Assembly (NCBI RefSeq): GCF_000466385.1
Contig: NZ_KE952862.1
Location: 8,510-51,564 of the forward strand
Source of the DNA: Aneurinibacillus aneurinilyticus ATCC 12856
GTDB lineage: Bacteria > Bacillota > Bacilli > Aneurinibacillales > Aneurinibacillaceae
Length of the DNA stretch: 43,055 nt
Direction of reading: 5' to 3'
Part shown: positions 24,140 through 35,423 of the stretch, piece by piece
Layout: each line of letters opens with the position of its first letter
Numbering within the stretch: the first letter of the stretch is position 1
Position numbers and translations under genes: made by a program
Notes under the pieces: model-generated
Told to the model about the DNA's origin: nothing
What the model saw: the letters and a program-made list of their open reading frames with translations, nothing else
Database searches by the model: none

Positions 24140-25579
24140 TTATATCTCATGCCATCGCTTGTGTGCAGTTTTCTGTAATTCTTTTTCATCCTGTAGCTGT
24201 TTTTGCAATACATCCCGCAAAAATTCCGGAAGATAAAATTTATTTTCCGTTCCCTGCTTGAACATTGGAAATATAATGCCGAACGTAAACATATCAATGG
24301 TACCGACTGTATATAACCTCTCTTCCTGCAGGGGAGCGCCCTGTATTTCTACACGCTTAATACGCCTTCCTACTGGAGCATATTTATCGTAATGCACCTC
24401 GGCACCATCTATACTTAACCAGCCGATAACTTTACCACGAAAGCCAAATCCATTTACTTCTCTGTGGATAACTGATGCATCTAGCGCCTCTTCCAGAATC
24501 ACCAGCAACTGCCTCCCGTTTAGCTTCATTCTGCACGGATTAATCGGATGAGGACACAGAGATAGCAAGTCCTTACGGGTAACCTTCCCCTTTCGTAAAG
24601 AGAACAAAAGTGTCCCCGAGTTCACAAGACTAATTTCTGCGTCTACCCAGACGCGTAATCCCGCTGCCAACAGGTTAGACAGCGGTGACTCTTCTTCCCA
24701 TGATACAGGAAGATCGTACTTTAAACTAGTGATGACTTCTCCCATAATGTTCTCGGCCCTCTCTTGATGCCTTTCAATTACTTCCTCTACCTTTTTATCG
24801 GGTTCGTACAGCCGGGTTGGTAAGCAATCGGCACGCATCTTCTGTACAGCTTTTGTCTGTTTATCATATGTTACAGTTACATGACCGATGTATTCCCCGA
24901 ATTTTCCGGTTTGGCAGATGAGTGTATTCTTTACCATCTCTCCTTCTGCCAAATATGTATGAGTATGTGCACCTAATATAATATCGATTCCTTTAATGCT
25001 GCGGGCCATCTCAACATCCCCGCTATATCCAATGTGGGAAAGAATAACAATAAGATCAACGCGTGAACGAATAGCTGCTACGTACTCCGCCACGACTTTC
25101 TCAGGCACAAGTGCAGTTAATCCCAATAACTCATAAACTGAAGAAAACGATGCTGTAATACCGATCCAACCGACAGTTAGGTCACCATATTGCTTAATCA
25201 GATAAGGCTTAAGAAAAGGTGGAATTTGCTTTGTTTTTGCATCCAGTAGATTGGCACAGATGACAGGAAAAGTAGCATTGCGATATAGTTGATCAAGCTT
25301 TATTCGAGGAAAAGTTAACCCTTCATTATTGCCGATGGTTGCTAAGTCGTATCCTGTTTCGTTCAGCACATCAATATTGGCCTGCCCCCAGGTCGCTTCC
25401 GTTTTCAGTTGTGCCCTGTCCATATGATCGCCCAAATCGACGGTAACAACAGGCTCTTCTCTCTCCTGTACCGCAAGCCGGATCGATTTCAATCCGGCAG
25501 CAATGCAGCTCATCCATTCGAAATGACTATGCAAATCGTTTGTATGCAGAATATGTAGGATACCTTCCCCTTTTTCCAC
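24140..25579 (-). CDS. yunD: YunD-like metallophosphatase / 5'-nucleotidase
   Basis: The 479-aa protein has an N-terminal calcineurin-like phosphoesterase domain (HTNDLHSHFEW near residue 13, DLGDHMDRAQ, GNNEG in place of the usual GNHE, LSHIGYSGD, GAHTHTYL) and a C-terminal 5'-nucleotidase domain (about 290-460, SLVNSGTLLFSLRKG). No signal peptide is seen, so it should be cytoplasmic, unlike most secreted 5'-nucleotidases. GTG 25579 has AAGGAGG seven bases upstream. It starts 17 bases after yunE, so yunE-yunD form an operon as in B. subtilis. The substrate is not established. Confidence 0.92.
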   Translation of the reverse strand: MEKGEGILHILHTNDLHSHFEWMSCIAAGLKSIRLAVQEREEPVVTVDLGDHMDRAQLKTEATWGQANIDVLNETGYDLATIGNNEGLTFPRIKLDQLYRNATFPVICANLLDAKTKQIPPFLKPYLIKQYGDLTVGWIGITASFSSVYELLGLTALVPEKVVAEYVAAIRSRVDLIVILSHIGYSGDVEMARSIKGIDIILGAHTHTYLAEGEMVKNTLICQTGKFGEYIGHVTVTYDKQTKAVQKMRADCLPTRLYEPDKKVEEVIERHQERAENIMGEVITSLKYDLPVSWEEESPLSNLLAAGLRVWVDAEISLVNSGTLLFSLRKGKVTRKDLLSLCPHPINPCRMKLNGRQLLVILEEALDASVIHREVNGFGFRGKVIGWLSIDGAEVHYDKYAPVGRRIKRVEIQGAPLQEERLYTVGTIDMFTFGIIFPMFKQGTENKFYLPEFLRDVLQKQLQDEKELQKTAHKRWHEI

Positions 25580-25596
25580 CTTATCTCCTCCTTATC

Positions 25597-26415
25597 TCAT
25601 AATAGCCCTTGCCAAAGCATACGCACGGCGATCAAAAGCAGAACAAAACGCAAAATTCTTTCCAGCCATTTACCCGAAAGCTTGCGGGATAACCAGCTTC
25701 CTAAAAGCCCTCCGATTAAGGCTCCCGGCGCAATGGCAATAACTGCGCTCCATACGATATGACCAAGAGTGATATGTGTGATACTGCCGACGAGCGAAGA
25801 TAACAAAATAACGAACATCGAAGTGGCTGCAGCCACATGCGGCGGAAATCGAAACATCACGAGTAAAAAGGGAACAAGCAACGCCCCGCCGCCGATACCG
25901 AATACGCTTGACAAAATACCGACTACTAGTGCAATGCCAATCGCAGCAGGTTTAGAATATCCATATGTATACACCTGGCCACTTACATCCGTATATGTTT
26001 TCGTCGTTTTCCACTGCTTTTCCTTGCCTGTAGCAAACTTAGAGCGATATGACAAAAGAGCGAGCATAAAAAGCATGAAAATCCCATAGTACAAGTTAAA
26101 AGAACCTTTATCGAAAAAAGCGGATAGCCATGCACCAATAATAGCTCCTGGCGCACTACCTATAAAAAATAAAAAAGCGCTTGAAACATCGATTAATTTT
26201 TGCTTTGCATAGCTAATGCTTGAGGAAAACGCTGTAATAATAATAAGCATAAGCGATGTACCTATTGCAAGCTGAGGTGTTATTTCAGGCACTCCTGGAA
26301 TAAAGCTGGACAAATAGAACAAGGCAGGTACAAGAATAATTCCTCCTCCCAGCCCAAGCAAGCTCCCAAATGTGCCGGCTGCAATACCGACAAGCGTAAG
26401 AATGAACCAACCCAT
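25597..26415 (-). CDS. yunE: TauE/SafE-family membrane exporter (YunE-like)
   Basis: The 272-aa protein has about eight membrane helices in two TauE/SafE repeats. Each repeat carries the Gly-rich signature: GTFGSLLGLGGGIILVPAL near the N-terminus and GILSSVFGIGGGALLVPFL in the middle. The family exports sulfite, sulfoacetate and other organosulfur anions; the substrate here is unknown. GGAG lies about ten bases before ATG 26415. It is the first gene of the yunE-yunD unit and lies just after the sufB terminator. Confidence 0.92.
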   Translation of the reverse strand: MGWFILTLVGIAAGTFGSLLGLGGGIILVPALFYLSSFIPGVPEITPQLAIGTSLMLIIITAFSSSISYAKQKLIDVSSAFLFFIGSAPGAIIGAWLSAFFDKGSFNLYYGIFMLFMLALLSYRSKFATGKEKQWKTTKTYTDVSGQVYTYGYSKPAAIGIALVVGILSSVFGIGGGALLVPFLLVMFRFPPHVAAATSMFVILLSSLVGSITHITLGHIVWSAVIAIAPGALIGGLLGSWLSRKLSGKWLERILRFVLLLIAVRMLWQGLL

Positions 26416-26546
26416 TTTTTATCCACTCCAATGTGAAACCATATCATTATATGAAGGATATGTCACTATATATCTTTCTTATTTTCTTACTATCATATCA
26501 CACATTTCTTTTTTCCATTTCCAATCATTAATTTTCGATTTTCATA

Positions 26547-26586
26547 CAAAAAACTCCCAAACCATTTGTTTGGGAGTTTTTTGTAT
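26547..26586 (-). terminator. terminator of the suf operon
   Basis: CTCCCAAAC and GTTTGGGAG (about 26554-26576) form the stem with six T on the minus strand, eight bases past the sufB stop. Confidence 0.92.
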
Positions 26587-26593
26587 TTTTCTG

Positions 26594-27994
26594 TTAACCA
26601 ATAGAACCTTCCATTTCGAACTGAATAAGGCGGTTCATTTCTACCGCATATTCCATTGGCAATTCTTTCGTAAACGGTTCAATGAAGCCCATGATAATCA
26701 TTTGTGTAGCCTCGTCTTCCTTAAGACCACGGCTCATCAAATAGAATAGCTGTTCTTCACTCACCTTAGATACGGTTGCCTCATGCTCAAGCGTAATGTT
26801 GTTATTCAAAATTTCATTGTATGGAATCGTATCCGACGTAGACAGCTTATCAAGAATAATCGTATCACATTTCACATTGGATTTAGAGCCTTCAGACTTA
26901 CGTCCAAAGTTAGCCAAGCCACGATATGTGACCTTACCACCGTGTTTACTAATACTCTTCGATACGATAGTCGAGCTACATTCCGGTGCCAGATGAACCA
27001 TCTTGGCACCTGCATCTTGATGCTGGCCTTTACCGGCTACAGCGATGGAAATGACGACACCCTTCGCACGCGGTCCTTTCATAATAACCGCAGGATATTT
27101 CATCGTAAGCTTACTTCCGATGTTGCCATCGATCCATTCCATAGTCGCATCTTCTTCCGCCACAGCGCGCTTCGTAACCAGATTGTATACATTGTTCGAC
27201 CAGTTCTGGATTGTCGTATAGCGGCAACGGGCACCCTTCTTTACGATAATCTCAACAACCGCGCTGTGCAGTGAATCTGTGCTGTAAATTGGCGCTGTAC
27301 AGCCTTCTACATAGTGAACAAAGCTGTCTTCATCAGCGATAATCAATGTTCTCTCGAATTGACCCATGTTTTCGGAGTTGATACGGAAATATGCCTGCAG
27401 CGGCGTTTCGCATTTAATGCCCTTCGGTACATAGATAAAGCTTCCACCCGACCATACTGCGCTGTTCAGCGCCGCAAATTTGTTATCTGTCGGAGGAATT
27501 ACTGTGCTGAAATATTCCTTTACAATATCCGGGTGCTCACGCACAGCGGTATCCATATCACAGAAGATAACACCCATCTCTTCAAGGTCTTGCTGCATAT
27601 TGTGGTATACAACCTCGGATTCATACTGCGCCGATACACCAGCCAGGAATTTCTGTTCAGCTTCTGGAATTCCAAGACGATCAAATGTGTTTTTGATTTC
27701 TTCCGGAACTTCATCCCAGCTACGCCCTGCCTTCTCGGATGGCTTGACATAATACGTGATGCTGTTGAAATCCAATTCCGTCAAATCGCCGCCCCAGTTT
27801 GGCATCGGCATGCTTTGGAAGAGCTCCAGAGACTTCAGGCGGAAGTCCAGCATCCATTGTTCTTCGCCTTTCATGCGAGAGATTTCTTCCACGATTTCTC
27901 TCGTTAATCCTTTTTTCGCACGGAAGACCGAAATGTCCTTGTCATGAAACCCATATTGATATTCTGAGGATAGCTCAGGTGCTTTTTTGCTCAT
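26594..27994 (-). CDS. sufB: Fe-S cluster assembly scaffold SufB
   Basis: The 466-aa protein is the scaffold subunit on which [4Fe-4S] clusters are built with SufC and SufD. The conserved N-terminal YQYGFHDKD, central [22 protein letters not shown], and the C-terminal [20 protein letters not shown] are intact, with the cluster-region Cys in VEGCTAP. AAGGAGG precedes ATG 27994. It is the last gene of sufCDSUB, the standard Firmicutes order. A strong terminator follows. Confidence 0.98.
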   Translation of the reverse strand: MSKKAPELSSEYQYGFHDKDISVFRAKKGLTREIVEEISRMKGEEQWMLDFRLKSLELFQSMPMPNWGGDLTELDFNSITYYVKPSEKAGRSWDEVPEEIKNTFDRLGIPEAEQKFLAGVSAQYESEVVYHNMQQDLEEMGVIFCDMDTAVREHPDIVKEYFSTVIPPTDNKFAALNSAVWSGGSFIYVPKGIKCETPLQAYFRINSENMGQFERTLIIADEDSFVHYVEGCTAPIYSTDSLHSAVVEIIVKKGARCRYTTIQNWSNNVYNLVTKRAVAEEDATMEWIDGNIGSKLTMKYPAVIMKGPRAKGVVISIAVAGKGQHQDAGAKMVHLAPECSSTIVSKSISKHGGKVTYRGLANFGRKSEGSKSNVKCDTIILDKLSTSDTIPYNEILNNNITLEHEATVSKVSEEQLFYLMSRGLKEDEATQMIIMGFIEPFTKELPMEYAVEMNRLIQFEMEGSIG

Positions 27995-28041
27995 TCTTAT
28001 TTCCTCCTTGCTAAGGCGTGTTACGCCTCCTCATGTTTAAG

Positions 28042-30972
<2,931 letters not shown>

Positions 30973-30992
30973 TACTGTTATTCCTCCTAACC

Positions 30993-31781
30993 CTAGCTTT
31001 CTGCGCCTACTGTTTCGTCCTGAATACCAAGCTCTTCTTTAATCCAATCATATCCGTTCTCTTCAAGCTTCAGAGCCAGTTCCGGTCCACCAGATTTCAC
31101 AATGCGACCTTGCATCATCACATGGACAAAATCAGGCTTAATGTAGTTCAACAGACGCTGGTAGTGCGTAATCATCAGCACACCCATTTCCGGACTGCGG
31201 AGTTCGTTTACGCCACGTGCTACAATTTTCAGCGCATCAATATCAAGGCCAGAGTCGATTTCATCAAGAATAGCAATGCCTGGCTTCAGCATCATCATCT
31301 GAAGAATTTCATTGCGCTTTTTCTCTCCCCCAGAAAAGCCCTCATTTACATAACGATGGGAAAAAACCTGATCCATCTCCAGTAATTCCATTTGCTTCTC
31401 CATTTGGCGGATAAACTTAATCAGCGAAATTTCCTTGCCTTCTTCCTGACGTGCATTTAATGCGCTGCGTAGAAAATCAGCATTCGTTACGCCGCTAATT
31501 TCACTTGGGTATTGCATCGCAAGGAACAGGCCTTTGCGTGCACGCTCATCCACTTCCATCTCCAGTACGTCTTCCCCGTTCAACGTTACCGAGCCGCCTG
31601 TTACTTCATATTTAGGATGCCCCATAACAGCAGAAGCAAGCGTTGATTTTCCCGTTCCGTTCGGACCCATGATGGCATGCACTTCACCACCCTTGATTTC
31701 GAGATTCAAGCCTTTTAGGATCTGCTTGTCTTCAATTGCAACGGATAGGTCTTTTATTTGCAAATGCGGTGTTCCTGCCAT
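30993..31781 (-). CDS. sufC: Fe-S assembly ATPase SufC
   Basis: The 262-aa ABC-type ATPase powers the SufBCD scaffold. Walker A (GPNGTGKST) lies at about 40, the SufC-specific signature SGGEKKRNEILQ in the middle, Walker B (AILDEIDSGLDIDAL) and the H-loop (MITHYQRLL) follow. GGAGGG lies nine bases before ATG 31781. It is the first gene of sufCDSUB, with a promoter-like sequence about 95-120 bases upstream. Confidence 0.98.
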   Translation of the reverse strand: MAGTPHLQIKDLSVAIEDKQILKGLNLEIKGGEVHAIMGPNGTGKSTLASAVMGHPKYEVTGGSVTLNGEDVLEMEVDERARKGLFLAMQYPSEISGVTNADFLRSALNARQEEGKEISLIKFIRQMEKQMELLEMDQVFSHRYVNEGFSGGEKKRNEILQMMMLKPGIAILDEIDSGLDIDALKIVARGVNELRSPEMGVLMITHYQRLLNYIKPDFVHVMMQGRIVKSGGPELALKLEENGYDWIKEELGIQDETVGAES

Positions 31782-31816
31782 TAGTAAATTCCCTCCATCT
31801 AACTTTTATCAACCTC

Positions 31817-31849
31817 AAACATGACGTAAAAAGTCACGTATTTGAAAAC
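31817..31849 (-). promoter_or_regulatory. dyad in the suf leader, possible operator
   Basis: TCAAA...TGAC-N7-GTCA...TTTGA forms a nested dyad between the suf -10 and the sufC ribosome site. The arms are short and the match may be chance. A repressor site or a leader hairpin are both possible. Confidence 0.3.
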
Positions 31850-31873
31850 TCTTTGTTTTAAATCCTCTTTTAT

Positions 31874-31901
31874 AATATAGTATAACATAGTTGAAAATCA
31901 A
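31874..31901 (-). promoter_or_regulatory. candidate suf operon promoter
   Basis: TTGATT (31896-31901), 16 bases and TATATT (31874-31879) face sufC. Alternative -10 registers exist in the same AT-rich run (TATACT, TATAAA), so the exact start is uncertain. Confidence 0.55.
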
Positions 31902-31921
31902 GGAAAGACATATATGGATAT

Positions 31922-31945
31922 TTTTTAAACAAATTTGTTTAAAAA
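31922..31945. promoter_or_regulatory. 24-bp perfect palindrome upstream of the suf promoter
   Basis: The sequence centred on AAACAAATTTGTTT reads identically on both strands for 24 bases. It ends about 20 bases upstream of the predicted -35. Perfect AT-rich dyads of this length next to a promoter often bind a dimeric regulator. It could also be a weak terminator for the upstream gene. Confidence 0.6.
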
Positions 31946-32027
31946 GTACCTTTTCTATGCCTGTTCTATAGAATAGCCTAATTCAAAAAAACTATAAAGT
32001 GAAACTTCAATTAGCGGGAGTTTTCCC

Positions 32028-32477
32028 TCATCCTCCGCTACGCTTTTTGGCCCGATTAGCTATAAATTCGACTTTGCGTGCGAATTGTAGCAACGCTTTC
32101 TCCTCCGCTCCTTTTATCGTCACATATCCTGATTGCCCGTCCATCCCTTTTATTTCAATGGATACACTGTGGCGATGATATTGCACCCTGATAATGTCTT
32201 CAGCATTTATGTTAACGAAAGGAAAGCCCTGCGAAGCAAATCCCATGAAAATGCTCTTGCTATATACAATGACATCCATTTCAGTCATATGTACATTGTC
32301 ATCATGAATTACCTCTTTTACTTTTCCTTGCCAAAGCGGAACGTCGAAATGCTGCGATCCGATAGAAACAACACCACTTTTGCCTTCCTTTCTGCCAGCT
32401 AGCGCATAAAATGCCAAAATAAACAGCAAAATCGAAATCGACATTGCCGCGCCCATATATATAATAACTTCTTTCAT
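32028..32477 (-). CDS. unknown single-pass membrane protein
   Basis: This 149-aa protein has one N-terminal membrane helix (about 8-28, MSISILLFILAFYALAG) followed by a soluble domain of about 115 residues. The soluble part is rich in short beta strands (VDVPLWQGKVKEVIHDD-like start, MDVIVYSKSIFMGF, VSIEIKGMDG, YVTIKG) and ends with a helix, which looks like a small PH- or OB-type fold. I do not recognise the family. GAGG lies eight bases before the ATG. It stands alone between suf and a small plus-strand gene. Confidence 0.6.
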   Translation of the reverse strand: MKEVIIYMGAAMSISILLFILAFYALAGRKEGKSGVVSIGSQHFDVPLWQGKVKEVIHDDNVHMTEMDVIVYSKSIFMGFASQGFPFVNINAEDIIRVQYHRHSVSIEIKGMDGQSGYVTIKGAEEKALLQFARKVEFIANRAKKRSGG

Positions 32478-32614
32478 ACCCGTTTCCTCACTATATCCTT
32501 TTATTTATAATCTTAGCATTTTTTGCTTCCCCCATCGAAGGACGACACGAATTTGTAACTTCTTTCCTCCAAATTTTATCCATAAAAATATATGTCATCC
32601 TTCCAGCTTTTTTG

Positions 32615-32620
32615 TATAAT
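32615..32620 (+). promoter_or_regulatory. -10 box of the CPPC-protein gene
   Basis: A perfect TATAAT lies 35 bases before the start codon at 32655. ATGTCA (32592-32597) with 17-base spacing is a weak -35 candidate. Confidence 0.5.
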
Positions 32621-32654
32621 ATAGGTAAGAAAACTCGGAAAATGAGGTGAGCGC

Positions 32655-32945
32655 ATGGAGTTTTTTTGTCCTCCCTGTCAGAAGGTTGTAGACGATTCCC
32701 ATCACCTTTGTCATCAAGCACAAGCCTGGTTTCATAATGCCAACGGCAAAAAATTGTGGCGCATTCGTAGATTGAACCAATATGCATACCAATATATTAC
32801 AGAAGATGAGTATGCTCATTTGTGCTCTGGCCAATCACTTATTTTATCAGAAGCACAAAGTTTCGATGATTTTGATGGCATATCTTATACCGGAGTGGAT
32901 TCGCGTGGAAAGCGAACCTCCATTTTTGAACAATCTAACAAGTAA
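32655..32945 (+). CDS. small protein with N-terminal CPPC motif, unknown
   Basis: The 96-aa protein starts MEFFCPPCQKVVDDSHHLCHQA, with Cys5, Cys8 and Cys19 plus two His residues that could bind zinc. The rest is polar, with no membrane segment. I do not recognise the family. TGAGGTG lies before ATG, TATAAT is at 32615, and a strong terminator directly follows, so it is a complete, independent transcription unit. A redox CxxC role is possible but not supported by a thioredoxin fold. Confidence 0.6.
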   Translation: MEFFCPPCQKVVDDSHHLCHQAQAWFHNANGKKLWRIRRLNQYAYQYITEDEYAHLCSGQSLILSEAQSFDDFDGISYTGVDSRGKRTSIFEQSNK

Positions 32946-32974
32946 AGCCGATGTCTGAATGACATCGGCTTTCT
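32944..32974. terminator. bidirectional terminator between the CPPC gene and rsgI
   Basis: AAAGCCGATGTC (32944-32955) pairs with GACATCGGCTTT (32961-32972), a perfect 12-bp stem between convergent genes. Confidence 0.92.
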
Positions 32975-32978
32975 TCTG

Positions 32979-34319
32979 TTACTTATTTGATTCCTCATGT
33001 TTATCTGCGGATGAAGTTGATTTCTTATCAGATTGGTCTTCCTTTTTTTCATCCGTGTGCTGTGTTTTTTTCTCTGTTTCCTTATGCGGAGAACGATCGG
33101 CATTCTGCTTATTCTGTTCGCGTTCCTCTTTATACTTTTCGTTTCGTTCTTTTTCTTCCTTTTTAATTGTGCGGCCTCCCTGTTGGCTCTGTTGCTGCTG
33201 CTGGCCGTACCCGGAATTGTATTTCTTATCCTCTTCAGACCGTTTCTCCTCTTTTTGCGCCTGTACCTCCGCTTTATGCTTCGTATCCGCTGCAATTAGC
33301 TTCGGCACCCCCGTTGACTTGTCCTTTTGCTCCTGTTCAGTCAACTTTGGCGTGCGCTTAACAGGAAGATTGTCCTGCTCTGCGCGGACGGAAGCCGTCT
33401 TCTTTTTCTGTGGCTCCGGGTTTTTATGTGGTGACGCTTCCGCATTGTCTGCAAGCTGTTTAGGAATAGACGGAACCTGCGCCGGTTGCTTTTCCGGTTG
33501 CTTTTTTTGTTCTTTCTTCAATGTAGAAGGAACATTCGAGTATTGCACCGCATTCGGGATATTTTTAAATCCACCGATCGCCGATGATACTTCGCTAATG
33601 CTCATCCTACGAATACTATCTTCACCCAAACTTTTATCAATGCTCTTCATAGAGTCATAAAGCGCATATTTTCCAGCGGAAATCCCTAGCTTGCGAGCCT
33701 GTTCACGCATCTCTTTTGTACTTTCCATCATCGTAACAGTTAGCTCTCCCATACCGCTGCTGGTAAAGACCGGCACTTCCTTCTTCATAATCTCAAGCAG
33801 CTCTTGGGAGGCAGCCGGATTTTTCATCCCCACAGGAACAATAAGCACATCATGGTTCTTCTCCAGATATCCTTGCTTGCGGGCTTCAAAAATAATATCC
33901 TTTGTGACCTCAATCAGCGTATGTTTTTTCCAATCTATGTCCGGTACTATACGTTCCGCATCCTTATTCAACGCATGAACACCGGTCACTTCGTACCTTT
34001 CGTTCACTTCAAGCTCAAAGCTCGGGTTAATATCAATGGAAACTGTGGCATAAGCAGAAGCAAATACCATGTTCCAGAGCGGTAGCGCAGTAATCAGCAG
34101 CAGCAAACAGGCGGCTGCCGCATACGTCCAGCTTTTCCATGCATACCGCTTGCCTCGCGCAGGAGTGGAGTCATTGGCTTCCAGCGTATGAGTAAACTCA
34201 ATCTCCTCGCCTTCGGTAATCAGTCCTTCGGTAGGCGGAATCTTACAGAACTCTCCGCTGGATGTCATGACAATAAGATACTGTCCCCGTATCTCCAGCA
34301 CGATGCCCTTCTTTTTCAC
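32979..34319 (-). CDS. rsgI: anti-sigma-I factor RsgI with long low-complexity exported tail
   Basis: The 446-aa protein has an N-terminal cytosolic RsgI domain (about 1-50, GIVLEIRGQYLIVMTSSGEF), one membrane helix (about 66-90) and an exported region starting with the conserved YATVSIDINPSFELEVN. The N-P bond in this motif is the known autoproteolysis site of RsgI-type factors. Residues from about 260 to the end are low complexity, rich in Lys, Glu and Gln (QQQQQSQQGG), and may contact the cell wall. It holds SigI inactive until an envelope signal. GTG 34319 has AAAGGAGG nine bases upstream and lies inside the 3' end of sigI (77-base overlap). Confidence 0.93.
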   Translation of the reverse strand: MKKKGIVLEIRGQYLIVMTSSGEFCKIPPTEGLITEGEEIEFTHTLEANDSTPARGKRYAWKSWTYAAAACLLLLITALPLWNMVFASAYATVSIDINPSFELEVNERYEVTGVHALNKDAERIVPDIDWKKHTLIEVTKDIIFEARKQGYLEKNHDVLIVPVGMKNPAASQELLEIMKKEVPVFTSSGMGELTVTMMESTKEMREQARKLGISAGKYALYDSMKSIDKSLGEDSIRRMSISEVSSAIGGFKNIPNAVQYSNVPSTLKKEQKKQPEKQPAQVPSIPKQLADNAEASPHKNPEPQKKKTASVRAEQDNLPVKRTPKLTEQEQKDKSTGVPKLIAADTKHKAEVQAQKEEKRSEEDKKYNSGYGQQQQQSQQGGRTIKKEEKERNEKYKEEREQNKQNADRSPHKETEKKTQHTDEKKEDQSDKKSTSSADKHEESNK

Positions 34320-35115
34320 GCGTGAGCTCCTCCTTTCCTTCCGTTTCATCCATTTGAATGTAGGAGCGCAAAAACCGATAGTTCCCAATGAAGATAAGCG
34401 TAATTGCCACAATGTAGTTCCGATTCCTTTCTACCGTTTTGCGGGAGAAGGAAATAAACTGAAGAAGGTACTTAACCGGAATTTTTTTCTTCTCCAGAAA
34501 CGATTCCCGCAATTTTTCATTGTCCGCAATCATCCGGGCAATACGAATCATATTATTTCGGGCATCTGCATGTCGGGGCGTATATTCAGGAAGCTCTTCC
34601 AAAGCAATGTCAAACTCACTCAGACGCTCCCGGTAGTGCAGGATTTCTTCCCGCCGCATATCCGCCTCGCGCTCTGCCTGATATTGTTCAACTGCTACCT
34701 GTACATCCCAGACATTGTATTCCGGTGATTCGGAGTCCATCGTTTCATCAAAAGAAACAAAGGAGGCACGCGGCTTATTTTTCCGAATATAATCTATAAC
34801 ACGCCTGCGTATCACAAGATCCGCAAACGACAAAAAACTGCCACCTCTCTCGCTGGAATACTGTGATATCGCTTCGTTAAACGCTTCTAGTCCAACGCTG
34901 AACTCTTCATCGTGGCTTTGATCAATGTATCGTTTGCACACTTTTGAAACAACCGTACCGATAAACGGCCGGTACTGCTGAAGTAACTCGTTGCGCAACT
35001 CATCTTCGCCCTGGTGAATTCTTTCGATCATTCGATGAAGGTGCTCAGTCTCATTTTTCTCCTGTAGAGATTTTTCTTTACGGCGCCATTTTCCCAGGAA
35101 AAGTGTGAGTAACAA
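34243..35115 (-). CDS. sigI: RNA polymerase sigma factor SigI
   Basis: The 290-aa protein matches SigI, the heat and cell-wall stress sigma factor. The N-terminal sigma-70 region 2 (about 40-110: LLQQYRPFIGTVVSKVCKRY, SVGLEAFNEAISQYSSERGGSFLSFADLVIRRRVIDY) is clear. The C-terminal SigI-C domain (VKYLLQFISFSRKTVERNRNYIVAITLI) binds RsgI. Its C-terminus is extended by about 40 residues that read through the rsgI start. The start is TTG 35115 with GAGGTG eight bases upstream. A SigI-type promoter lies just upstream, indicating autoregulation. Confidence 0.92.
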   Translation of the reverse strand: MLLTLFLGKWRRKEKSLQEKNETEHLHRMIERIHQGEDELRNELLQQYRPFIGTVVSKVCKRYIDQSHDEEFSVGLEAFNEAISQYSSERGGSFLSFADLVIRRRVIDYIRKNKPRASFVSFDETMDSESPEYNVWDVQVAVEQYQAEREADMRREEILHYRERLSEFDIALEELPEYTPRHADARNNMIRIARMIADNEKLRESFLEKKKIPVKYLLQFISFSRKTVERNRNYIVAITLIFIGNYRFLRSYIQMDETEGKEELTREKEGHRAGDTGTVSYCHDIQRRVL

Positions 35116-35140
35116 GAACGTTCACCTCGCTTCATATTTA

Positions 35141-35171
35141 TTCGCGTACTCCAAACCTTTTTAGGGGGGAG
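35141..35171 (-). promoter_or_regulatory. SigI-type autoregulatory promoter
   Basis: On the minus strand ACTCCCCCC (from about 35171) is followed by a 19-base spacer and CGAA (35141-35144), matching what I remember of SigI promoters (CCCCC-rich -35 and CGAA -10). It directly precedes sigI. Confidence 0.7.
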
Positions 35172-35255
35172 TAATAAGGCTGTATGTAATAAAAATAAAA
35201 AAATCATATCTTAACAAATATAAGCTTATTCACAAATGTAGGAATTGGCAACCTT

Positions 35256-35327
35256 TCATGGTAAAAAAACGGAGATAAGCAACGGCTTTACACCCTCTCT
35301 GTCTTCTCCCCAAAATAAAATTTTCAT
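35256..35327 (-). CDS. possible 23-aa leader peptide upstream of sigI
   Basis: A 23-codon frame (MKILFWGEDREGVKPLLISVF...) starts at ATG 35327 behind AAGGAAGGTG about ten bases upstream and ends at TGA 35256. It lies in the 308-base gap 35116-35423, about 85 bases upstream of the SigI-type promoter. No family is known to me and the frame could be chance. The remainder of the gap is AT-rich with a small GAGC-GCTC hairpin near 35366. Confidence 0.2.
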   Translation of the reverse strand: MKILFWGEDREGVKPLLISVFLP

Positions 35328-35423
35328 AAAAAAAGTCACCTTCCTTTCTCTACCATAAAAGAAGAGCAGGCTCTGGCGACTAATCTTAAAATAAAGTTTT
35401 CATTTTTTCAATACCTTAATACT

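Noticed and set aside
26783-27907. Plus-strand frames opposite sufB
   Set aside because: They are mirror frames of a highly conserved gene without start signals.
32959-33660. Long plus-strand frames opposite rsgI
   Set aside because: They are antisense to the Lys/Glu-rich rsgI tail and rich in Ser, Phe and Cys from codon mirroring; no ribosome site or family match.
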